Below, in pieces: positions 1 to 5,163 of a DNA stretch of 6,105 bases. This DNA comes from Oscillospiraceae bacterium (GTDB lineage Bacteria > Bacillota > Clostridia > Oscillospirales > Ruminococcaceae): contig JAQXNQ010000227.1 in the NCBI GenBank assembly GCA_029098085.1, positions 1 through 6,105 on the forward strand, in the 5' to 3' direction. Under the pieces are notes generated by a model. That model did no database searches. It was not told the DNA's origin and saw nothing but the letters and a program-made list of their open reading frames with translations. Every line of letters starts with the position of its first letter. Position 1 is the stretch's first letter. A program made the translations under genes and the position numbers.

Positions 1-187
1 CGTAGCAGACCAGGCCCCGTCCGCCGTAAAACTCCTCAACGGAGCGGCGGTAGGCCTGCATGCTGCTGCGGATCAGCTCCTCGTCCATCACATAGAGGGG
101 CGTACCGTAGGTTTCGGCCAGCTGCACGGCGTCGCAGCCGCCCAGCAGCAGATGTCCCTCCGGGGAAACCTTGATTCTTTCTTGCAT
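1..187 (-). CDS. lysA: Diaminopimelate decarboxylase, N-terminal part (runs off left edge)
   Basis: The first 62 codons of a minus-strand gene are visible, starting at ATG 187–185. The protein begins MQERIKVSPEGHLLLGG and continues with CDAVQLAETYGTPLYVMDEE, then a stretch ending GGRGLVCY. The segment AxxYGTPLYVMDE followed some 25 residues later by VCYA is the N-terminal signature of fold-type III PLP decarboxylases of the LysA type. The PLP-binding lysine normally follows just after VCYA and so lies outside the window. The family decarboxylates meso-diaminopimelate to L-lysine in the cytoplasm, the last step of lysine synthesis. A ribosome binding site AAGGAAGG (206–199) sits 11 nt upstream and almost touches the stop codon of the preceding acetyltransferase gene, so the gene is probably the fourth in the lon operon. 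Other alanine-racemase-fold decarboxylases remain possible because the catalytic part is not seen. Confidence 0.87.
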   Translation of the reverse strand, partial: MQERIKVSPEGHLLLGGCDAVQLAETYGTPLYVMDEELIRSSMQAYRRSVEEFYGGRGLVCY

Positions 188-207
188 GTTCAATCCAACC
201 TTCCTTT

Positions 208-684
208 TTATCTGAATTTCTTTTGCATGACGAAATTGGTCAGCAGCTGGCCCTGCCGCTCCACCTGCTGCTCCCGGAGCACCTGATAGCCGCGCCTTTC
301 AAAGAAGCCGCGGGCGGTCAGGGAGGCTTCGGTGTACAGTGCTGTGCAGCTCTCCCGCTGCGCCAGCGCTTCGATCTGTCCAGACAGCAGGGCGGCAGCG
401 CCCCTGCGCTGAAAATCCGGCGAAACATAGAGATGATCCAGCAGCTCTTCTGAGCGGAGGAAGGAGCCAAAGCCGCAGAGAACGCTGTCCTGCTCCGCCA
501 GAAAGAACCGGAGCCCGGTTTCGCCTGTCAGCATGGCCCTCCAGCGGTCGCGGTTTTCAGCGGAAGCCGCCCAGGCGTCCAGCTGGGGCCCTGTGTAGTC
601 GGCGCAGGCCACCTCCCGGATGCTGCGGACAAACAGGTTCAGTACGGCCTCCAGATCCTGTGGCGTGCCGCACCGCAGCTTCAC
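208..684 (-). CDS. GNAT-family N-acetyltransferase (YafP-like)
   Basis: This 158-residue cytoplasmic protein has the size and order of a single GNAT domain. An N-terminal strand-helix (MKLRCGTPQDLEAVLNLF) is followed by a central strand pair (FFLAEQDSVLCGFGSF). Acetyl-CoA-binding motif A is LYVSPDFQRRGAAALL (residues 85–100, with the Q/R-x-x-G-x-A core at 92–97). The C-terminal FFERRGY (127–133) is typical of the family. GNAT enzymes move an acetyl group from acetyl-CoA to an amine; the substrate cannot be read from the sequence. The pattern SIREVACADYTGPQLDAWA resembles YafP-type members. The start is a GTG (684–682) whose first four bases, GTGA, contain the ysxC stop codon. A GGAG at 695–692 lies 7 nt upstream, inside ysxC, so translation is probably coupled to ysxC. 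The gene ends 20 nt before lysA. Family confidence is high, specific function unknown. Confidence 0.88.
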   Translation of the reverse strand: MKLRCGTPQDLEAVLNLFVRSIREVACADYTGPQLDAWAASAENRDRWRAMLTGETGLRFFLAEQDSVLCGFGSFLRSEELLDHLYVSPDFQRRGAAALLSGQIEALAQRESCTALYTEASLTARGFFERRGYQVLREQQVERQGQLLTNFVMQKKFR

Positions 685-1298
685 GGCTGCTCTCCGTCCT
701 CTTCGGCACAGTAGTCGGCCAGCTCCTGCAGGACGCCCCGCAGTTCCTCCACGCCCTGCCCCGTTTCAGCGGAGAAGGGGATGATGACAATCTGATCCGA
801 CTGGGGAATCTCGTCCCGGATCGCCTCCAGCCGCTGCTGATACTCTGTTTTGTTCAGCTTGTCCGCCTTGGTCAGCATGATGATGAAGGGCAGCTCCCGC
901 TGAATCAGAAAATCAATCATGTCCAGATCCAGTCTGGTGGGAGGATGCCGCATGTCGATCAATTGAACCACCAGTGCCAGGTCCCGGTCATCATCGTTGA
1001 GATAGCCCTCAATCAGCTCGGCCCAGCGCAGCTTTTCCTGATGGCCCACCCTGGCGTAGCCATAGCCGGGCAGATCCACCAGATGCAGCTGATGATCCAG
1101 GTCGAAGAAATTGATGGTGGCGGTTTTGCCCGGCGTCGAGCTGACCCGGGCGATGGCCTTGCGGCCCAGCAGCCGGTTGATCAGGGAGGATTTCCCCACA
1201 TTGGACCGGCCCGCAAAGGCGATCTCCGGTCGTTTGGAGGGGGGGAGCTGGGCCTTCAGGCCGTAGGAGGCCAAAAAAGAGACATTGTGGTAATTCAT
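681..1298 (-). CDS. ysxC: Ribosome biogenesis GTP-binding protein YsxC/EngB
   Basis: This is a 205-residue TRAFAC-class GTPase with every expected motif. G1 is GRSNVGKS (residues 30–37), the G2 region is SSTPGKT (53–59), and G3 is DLPG (75–78) followed by YGYARV. G4 is TKAD (143–146) and G5 is SAETG (176–180). The G1 form GRSNVGKSS together with STPGKT and DLPGYGYA is diagnostic of the EngB/YsxC branch. Length is normal (about 190–210). The family binds GTP and assists late assembly of the 50S ribosomal subunit; it is essential in Bacillus subtilis. The start ATG (1298–1296) has AAAGGAG at 1309–1303, with a rather short 4-nt gap. The opening MNYHNVSF matches clostridial relatives as I remember them, which supports this start. 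The gene lies 12 nt after lon, the conserved Firmicutes order, and overlaps the next gene by 4 nt. Confidence 0.96.
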   Translation of the reverse strand: MNYHNVSFLASYGLKAQLPPSKRPEIAFAGRSNVGKSSLINRLLGRKAIARVSSTPGKTATINFFDLDHQLHLVDLPGYGYARVGHQEKLRWAELIEGYLNDDDRDLALVVQLIDMRHPPTRLDLDMIDFLIQRELPFIIMLTKADKLNKTEYQQRLEAIRDEIPQSDQIVIIPFSAETGQGVEELRGVLQELADYCAEEDGEQP

Positions 1299-1310
1299 GG
1301 AGCTCCTTTC

Positions 1311-3740
1311 TCATTGCCGCAGGGCGGTGGGGGCTTCCTTCTTGGAAATGGGGTCGGACATGGCCGGCAGAGCGACCGAAGGCTTGTCGGGCAGTCCGGC
1401 GGGGCGGATCAGCGCCTGCCGCAGAATCTCGGACACATGGCGCACCGGCACAAAGGTCACATGCTCCTTGACCACCGGATCCACCTCTTCCAGATCCTTC
1501 TGGTTCTGCTCCGGGATGAACACCGTATGGATGCCCATCCGGTAAGCGGCCATGGATTTTTCCTTCAGGCCGCCGATGGGCAGCACCCGTCCCCGCAGGG
1601 TCACTTCGCCGGTCATGGCGATGTCCTTCCGCACCGGCAGACCGCTGAGGGCGGACACCACGCAGGTGACCATGGTGACGCCGGCGGAGGGGCCGTCCTT
1701 GGGCACGGCACCCTCGGGCGCGTGGATATGAATATCCTTGTTCTTGTAGAAATCCGGATCGATGCCGTATTCGCCGCAGATGCTGCGGACGTAGCTGACG
1801 GCGATCTGGGCCGATTCGGTCATGACGCTGCCCAGCTGACCGGTGGTCTGCACCTTGCCGCTGCCGGGCAGGACGATGGCTTCGATTTCCATGGTGTCGC
1901 CGCCCACAGCCGTCCAGGCCAGGCCGTTGACCACACCCACCTCATCGTCGCGGCGCAGTTGCTCCTCCAGATACCGGGGAGCGCCCAGCAGGGTGTGGAG
2001 GGTCTTGTCGGTGACCGAGACGCTTTCCGCCTCTTCCGAGACGATCATCTTGGCCACCTTGCGGCAGATGGAAGCGATTTCCCGCTCCAGATTGCGGACG
2101 CCGGCCTCCCGGGTGTAGCCGTCGATCAGGGCCAGCAGACCGGATTTGCTGAATTTCAGCTGCTCCTTCTGCAGACCGTGGCGCTTCAGCTGCTTGGGCA
2201 CCAGATGGCGCTTGGCGATGTTGAATTTTTCCTCCCGGGTATAGCTGCCCATCTCGATGACCTCCATCCGATCCAGCAGGGGAGAGGGAATCATCGAAAG
2301 GTCGTTGGCGGTGGTGATGAACAGCACCTCGCTCAGGTCAAAGGGGATCTCCAGGTAGTGATCCCGGAAGGCCACATTCTGCTCGCTGTCCAGCACCTCC
2401 AGCATGGCCGAGGTGGGGTCGCCCTTGTAGTCGCTGCTCATCTTGTCGATTTCGTCCAGCAGGATCAGGGGATTGCGGCTGCCGGCCTGCTTCATGGCGT
2501 TGATGATGCGGCCGGGCATGGAGCCCAGATAGGTCTTGCGGTGGCCGCGAATCTCCGCCTCGTCCCGGACGCCGCCCAGGGAGATGCGGACATATTTTCT
2601 TCCCAGGGCCTCGGCCACCGATCTGGCCACCGAGGTTTTGCCCACGCCGGGAGGGCCGGCGAGACAGAGGATTTGTCCCTTGATGTCGGGGGCCAGCTTG
2701 CGGACGGCGATGGTCTCGAGAATCCGTTTTTTGACCTTCTCCATGCCGTAATGATCCCGGTTCAGGATCTTTTCCGCCCGGGCTACCTCGTTCTGATCCT
2801 CGGTGCGGACATCCCAGGGCAGCTCGATGCAGGTTTCAAGATAGTTGCGGATGATCTGGCCCTCCTGGGACTGAGGCGGCGTCCGGTACAGCCGGTCGCA
2901 TTCCCGCAGCAGCTTTTCCTTCACATCGGCGGGCATGTTCTGAATGGCTTCGATTTCGTCGGCGTAGTCCATGGATTCCTCCATGGGGTTGTCGCCCTCA
3001 CCCAGCTCATCGGAGATGACCCGCATCTGTTCCCGCAGGAAATAATCCCGCTGGTTTTTGTCCATGGATTCCTTGACCTGGTCGTAGATATCCTTTTCCC
3101 AGCCCAGCACCGCGATTTCATGCTGCAGAACCTGTACCAGCATCTGCATCCGGACGGTCAGATCGGATTCCTCCAGCAGATCCTGCTTTTCCTCCACCTG
3201 GAAGAACAGATTATGGACGATCTGGTTGAACAGGTCATAGGGGGTCTTCTGAGACAGCACGCCGGTGATGATTTCCTGGGGCATGTTGGGCACCAGCTGG
3301 CAGTACTCCTCAAAGCTCTGGGCCACCGAGCGCATCAGGGCCTCCTGTGCGTCCGGTGGAACGTCGGTCATATCGGTGCTCTCGGGGAGCTTCCGCACCG
3401 TGGCGGTTATGTACTCGCCGGACAGATCGCAGTCTGTCATGGAGGCCTTGTAGAGGCCCTCCACCATAATGCGGGCGGCGTTTTTCCCGTTCCCCAGCAC
3501 CTGCACGATCCGTGCCACAACGCCGACGGTATAGAGTTCGTCCCGGGTGGGCTCCTCCACGGTGAAATCCTTCTGAGCGACCAGGAAGATCAGTTTATCC
3601 TGTTCCAGCGCTTGCCGGATGGCAAGGATGGATTTTTCCCTTCCCACATCAAAATGCAGCGTCATGGACGGGAACATGACGATACCGCGCATGGCCACGG
3701 CGGGCAGAGTAACAACGGTTTTCTTTCCTTCATTAGGCAT
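1311..3740 (-). CDS. lon: ATP-dependent serine protease Lon (La)
   Basis: Cytoplasmic ATP-driven protease that degrades misfolded and selected regulatory proteins. With the start at 3740 it has 809 residues, normal for bacterial LonA. Order: LON substrate-binding N domain (from VVTLPAVAMRGIVMFP, about 8–205), helical/coiled-coil region (about 205–310, including YFLREQMR), AAA+ module, and protease domain (about 600–780). Walker A is GPPGVGKT (362–369), Walker B LILLDEID (425–432), sensor-1 FITTAN (474–479), sensor-2 region GVRNLER (547–553). The catalytic dyad is Ser685 in PKDGPSAGVTM and Lys728 in GGLKEKS, 43 residues apart as in E. coli Lon. All key residues are present, so the enzyme should be active. 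The frame stays open up to an ATG at 3821, but that ATG lies within and just after the promoter -10 box. The start at 3740, preceded by AAAGGAG, is therefore preferred. A tail of about 30 polar residues follows the protease domain. First gene of the probable lon–ysxC–GNAT–lysA operon. Confidence 0.98.
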   Translation of the reverse strand: MPNEGKKTVVTLPAVAMRGIVMFPSMTLHFDVGREKSILAIRQALEQDKLIFLVAQKDFTVEEPTRDELYTVGVVARIVQVLGNGKNAARIMVEGLYKASMTDCDLSGEYITATVRKLPESTDMTDVPPDAQEALMRSVAQSFEEYCQLVPNMPQEIITGVLSQKTPYDLFNQIVHNLFFQVEEKQDLLEESDLTVRMQMLVQVLQHEIAVLGWEKDIYDQVKESMDKNQRDYFLREQMRVISDELGEGDNPMEESMDYADEIEAIQNMPADVKEKLLRECDRLYRTPPQSQEGQIIRNYLETCIELPWDVRTEDQNEVARAEKILNRDHYGMEKVKKRILETIAVRKLAPDIKGQILCLAGPPGVGKTSVARSVAEALGRKYVRISLGGVRDEAEIRGHRKTYLGSMPGRIINAMKQAGSRNPLILLDEIDKMSSDYKGDPTSAMLEVLDSEQNVAFRDHYLEIPFDLSEVLFITTANDLSMIPSPLLDRMEVIEMGSYTREEKFNIAKRHLVPKQLKRHGLQKEQLKFSKSGLLALIDGYTREAGVRNLEREIASICRKVAKMIVSEEAESVSVTDKTLHTLLGAPRYLEEQLRRDDEVGVVNGLAWTAVGGDTMEIEAIVLPGSGKVQTTGQLGSVMTESAQIAVSYVRSICGEYGIDPDFYKNKDIHIHAPEGAVPKDGPSAGVTMVTCVVSALSGLPVRKDIAMTGEVTLRGRVLPIGGLKEKSMAAYRMGIHTVFIPEQNQKDLEEVDPVVKEHVTFVPVRHVSEILRQALIRPAGLPDKPSVALPAMSDPISKKEAPTALRQ

Positions 3741-3751
3741 ATATATACCCG

Positions 3752-3758
3752 CTCCTTT
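3752..3758 (-). promoter_or_regulatory. Ribosome binding site that sets the lon start
   Basis: Read on the minus strand this is AAAGGAG, complementary to the 16S rRNA 3' end, 11 nt before the ATG at 3740–3738. The gap is slightly long but acceptable. No comparable site precedes the further-upstream in-frame ATG at 3821, so this element decides the start of Lon. Confidence 0.8.
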
Positions 3759-3819
3759 CCAATATATCTCTTTGCAGCAACCGTAAATTGCAGGATCTGT
3801 TTTGCAGATATACGAATCC

Positions 3820-3848
3820 ATTATACTAAATTATGTGCACGGTTGCAA
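3820..3848 (-). promoter_or_regulatory. Sigma-A promoter of the lon operon
   Basis: On the minus strand, TTGCAA (3848–3843) is followed by a 17-nt spacer and a perfect TATAAT (3825–3820). Transcription would begin near 3813, giving a leader of about 73 nt before the lon start. The -35 box sits in an 8-bp palindrome GTTGCAAC (3849–3842). I saw no CIRCE element (HrcA) and no tandem GGTCAAA heptads (CtsR), so classical Firmicutes heat-shock repression is not evident at this promoter. Confidence 0.8.
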
Positions 3849-3886
3849 CAGGTATTTTATGAACAAATTTTTGACTCACGATGCCG

Positions 3887-3915
3887 GTGACCGATTGGCG
3901 GCGGACGCATATGAT
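3887..3915 (+). promoter_or_regulatory. Possible plus-strand promoter for the intergenic RNA
   Basis: GTGACC (3887–3892), a 17-nt spacer and TATGAT (3910–3915) form a moderate sigma-A match. The -35 retains TGAC and the -10 is one base from consensus. It would start transcription near 3922, just before the cluster of inverted repeats that ends in two terminator-like hairpins. A separate TTGACT at 3871–3876 has no acceptable -10 at normal spacing. The call depends largely on the downstream terminators. Confidence 0.35.
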
Positions 3916-3980
3916 GGAGTGGCAAAGGAACCGGACCGGTGAGGGAGGGTGGCAGCTCTGCCCGTGAAGAGCTCTTCTTC

Positions 3981-3999
3981 TTCCCGGTTTTTCCGGGAA
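3981..3999. repeat. Perfect 7-bp inverted repeat with T5 loop
   Basis: TTCCCGG (3981–3987) and CCGGGAA (3993–3999) are exact reverse complements around a TTTTT loop. It sits inside the longer 9-bp stem 3932–3940/4000–4008. No T-run follows on either strand, so it is not a terminator by itself. It is best explained as part of the candidate RNA, though a protein-binding dyad cannot be excluded. Confidence 0.6.
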
Positions 4000-4012
4000 A
4001 CCGGTCCGATAG

Positions 4013-4044
4013 GCGGCGCGTCTGGAAAGCAGACCGCCGCTTTT
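4013..4044 (+). terminator. Rho-independent terminator-like hairpin 1
   Basis: GCGGCG (4013–4018), one bulged C, then GTCTG (4020–4024) pair with CAGAC (4030–4034) and CGCCGC (4035–4040) around a GAAAG loop. That gives an 11-bp GC-rich stem with one bulge. It is followed at once by TTTT (4041–4044) on the plus strand only. On the minus strand no T-run follows the stem, which gives it a plus-strand direction. Confidence 0.6.
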
Positions 4045-4065
4045 GCCGGTTTTCTGGCTTTTTTT
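4045..4065 (+). terminator. Rho-independent terminator-like hairpin 2 with T7 tract
   Basis: GCCGG (4045–4049) pairs with CTGGC (4054–4058), including one G·U pair, around a TTTT loop and is followed by seven T (4059–4065). It directly follows hairpin 1 and ends 10 nt before the merR -35 box. The stem is short, but the T7 tract makes termination plausible, and the pair would act in series. Confidence 0.6.
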
Positions 4066-4075
4066 CAAAAAACGC

Positions 4076-4106
4076 TTGACTGTTCCCTTGGGGAATCGTT
4101 TATACT
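4076..4106 (+). promoter_or_regulatory. MerR-type promoter with 19-bp spacer and internal dyad operator
   Basis: TTGACT (4076–4081) and TATACT (4101–4106) are good sigma-A boxes but are separated by 19 bp rather than 17. Inside the spacer is the dyad TTCCC-TTG-GGGAA (4083–4095), extended by AC (4079–4080) and GT (4098–4099) and centred at 4089. Overlong spacing with a dyad between the boxes is the hallmark of promoters activated by MerR-family proteins, which distort the DNA to realign the boxes. Transcription would start near 4113. AAAGGGGG (4115–4122) lies 8 nt before the ATG at 4131, so the leader is very short. The natural inference is autoregulation by the gene's own product. Confidence 0.75.
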
Positions 4107-4130
4107 GGAAGCAGAAAGGGGGCTGTTTCC

Positions 4131-5111
4131 ATGAAAATCAAGGAGGTTTGCGAGCGCACCGGCCTGACCCGCCGGGCGGTGCGCTTTTATGAGGAGAAGG
4201 GGCTCATCTCCCCGGAGCTGGAGCCGAAGGAACACAGCGACTACCGGGATTATTCTGAGGAGGATCTCCGCCGCCTGCAGCTCATTGCCCGGCTCCGGAC
4301 GCTGCAGCTGCCGGTCAGTGAGGTGGCGGCGGTGCTGGAGGCGCCTGAAAAGGCCGGGGATCTGCTGAAGCGGCATGCCCGGCGGCTGGAGGAGGAGGGC
4401 CGGGAAAAGAGTCTGGCGGCCTCCTATTTAAATGAACTGGATCTTTGCGGTGCGGGCAATCTGTCCGAGCTGTCCAGACGGCTGGAGCGGGCCGATCATC
4501 CCCTGCAGCTGCCGATGCCCGACATCCGGCCGGATTTCGGACGAATGGACGACCTGACGGCGGAGGAGCGCCGGGAGCTGGAGCGGCAAGCAGCGCAGGG
4601 CGTTCGGCGGCAGCACCGGCTCAAACGGCGCAGGCTGCTGCTGGGCGGTGTGCTGGCCCTGACGCTGGCGGCGGCCGGACTGGCGCTGGGACTGTGGATC
4701 CGTCACGAGCGGGCGCCGCTCTGTATGACAAGCAGTCTGGGAATGGATTTTCAGCTTGAAAAGCTTCAGAGGGGGTACTACTACGGCAGGGAGCGGACCT
4801 TGGCGGCATTTTCCGTTTCACCCGATCCGCTGGGCGGCGAAGAGCCCCTTTCCTGGAGGCTGCCCCTTGCGGATGGGGAAGCGGGCTATGTGCTGGAGCG
4901 GGCGATGTTTTCGGGTGAAACGTACATGGGCATCCAGGTCAGCGTATCCATCCCCCGGCGGGAAGCACGGGAGCGTGAGCTGATCGCGGAAAACGGCTTT
5001 CTGGACACCAACAAAGTGCAGGAGCTGCTCTGGACGGATCCGGAGTTCACCGCCAGATACAGTACGCTGGACTGCGTGTATGCAGATCACCGTGTGGAAC
5101 AGCTGCCGTAA
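4131..5111 (+). CDS. Membrane-anchored MerR-family transcriptional regulator
   Basis: This 326-residue protein opens with a MerR winged helix-turn-helix (about 1–70). Visible motifs are IKEVCERTGLTRRAVRFYEE, then KGLI, then YRDYSEEDLRRLQLI. A charged helical region (about 75–160) would form the dimer coiled coil and linker. A basic patch (159–168, RRQHRLKRRR) precedes one hydrophobic helix (169–190, starting LLLGGVLALTLAAAG). By the positive-inside rule the N-terminus is cytoplasmic and residues 191–326 are outside. That outer domain matches no family I recognise; it is partly beta-like, with two cysteines (198, 315). Ordinary MerR proteins are soluble, about 110–280 residues, with a cytoplasmic ligand domain. 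A plausible role, by inference, is a one-component sensor coupling an envelope signal to transcription. It has its own MerR-type promoter and a terminator hairpin after the stop. DNA-binding family is near certain, membrane anchoring likely, signal and targets unknown. Confidence 0.88.
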   Translation: MKIKEVCERTGLTRRAVRFYEEKGLISPELEPKEHSDYRDYSEEDLRRLQLIARLRTLQLPVSEVAAVLEAPEKAGDLLKRHARRLEEEGREKSLAASYLNELDLCGAGNLSELSRRLERADHPLQLPMPDIRPDFGRMDDLTAEERRELERQAAQGVRRQHRLKRRRLLLGGVLALTLAAAGLALGLWIRHERAPLCMTSSLGMDFQLEKLQRGYYYGRERTLAAFSVSPDPLGGEEPLSWRLPLADGEAGYVLERAMFSGETYMGIQVSVSIPRREARERELIAENGFLDTNKVQELLWTDPEFTARYSTLDCVYADHRVEQLP

Positions 5112-5115
5112 ACGG

Positions 5116-5150
5116 AAAGCAGCCCGATGCCTTTGAGCACCGGGCTGCTG
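5116..5150. terminator. Shared terminator between convergent merR and antiporter genes
   Basis: AGCAGCCCG (5118–5126) and CGGGCTGCT (5141–5149) form a perfect 9-bp stem, with an extra TGC/GCA pairing inside the loop (5128–5130 with 5137–5139). It lies 6 nt after the merR stop and 14 nt after the antiporter stop on the opposite strand. Short T-rich tails follow on both strands (GCTTTGC on plus, CTTTCCGTTT on minus). The tails are weak, but the position between converging genes favours a bidirectional terminator. Confidence 0.7.
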
Positions 5151-5163
5151 CTTTGCAAAGGGA

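Larger units (their letters stand above)
3922..4065 (+). ncRNA. Candidate structured small RNA or leader between lon and merR
   Basis: This is a GC-rich stretch with no convincing long coding frame and dense nested inverted repeats. A 9-bp stem CGGACCGGT (3932–3940) pairs with ACCGGTCCG (4000–4008) and encloses two further elements. One is an alternative-hairpin region: GGCA/TGCC at 3951–3962, or AGCTCT 3954–3959 with AGAGCT 3968–3973. The other is a perfect 7-bp hairpin TTCCCGG-TTTTT-CCGGGAA (3981–3999). Two terminator-like hairpins then close the element. No plus-strand gene lies upstream to need those terminators, and the merR promoter lies after them. A free small RNA of roughly 120–145 nt is therefore the simplest reading. 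An attenuated leader of merR transcribed from further upstream is the alternative. I do not recognise it as a known riboswitch, T-box, 6S or SRP RNA. The 5' end is approximate. Confidence 0.4.

Noticed and set aside
3871..3876. TTGACT as a plus-strand -35 box
   Set aside because: No acceptable -10 box occurs 16–19 bp downstream; the nearest TATGAT is 33 bp away.
339..3890. Very long open frame of 1183 codons on the plus strand across ysxC and lon
   Set aside because: It lies antisense to two genes with complete catalytic motifs and reads as His/Gln/Gly-rich low-plausibility protein. It arises from GC-rich codon use of lon on the other strand; no start signals or domain motifs are visible.
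3741..3900. CIRCE (HrcA) or CtsR heptad operators upstream of lon
   Set aside because: I looked for TTAGCACTC-N9-GAGTGCTAA and tandem GGTCAAA on both strands and found neither.
3930..3970. T-box-like string AGGGTGGCAGC
   Set aside because: It resembles the T-box core AGGGTGGNACC only partly. There is no stem I/specifier architecture and no aminoacyl-tRNA synthetase or amino-acid gene downstream on that strand.
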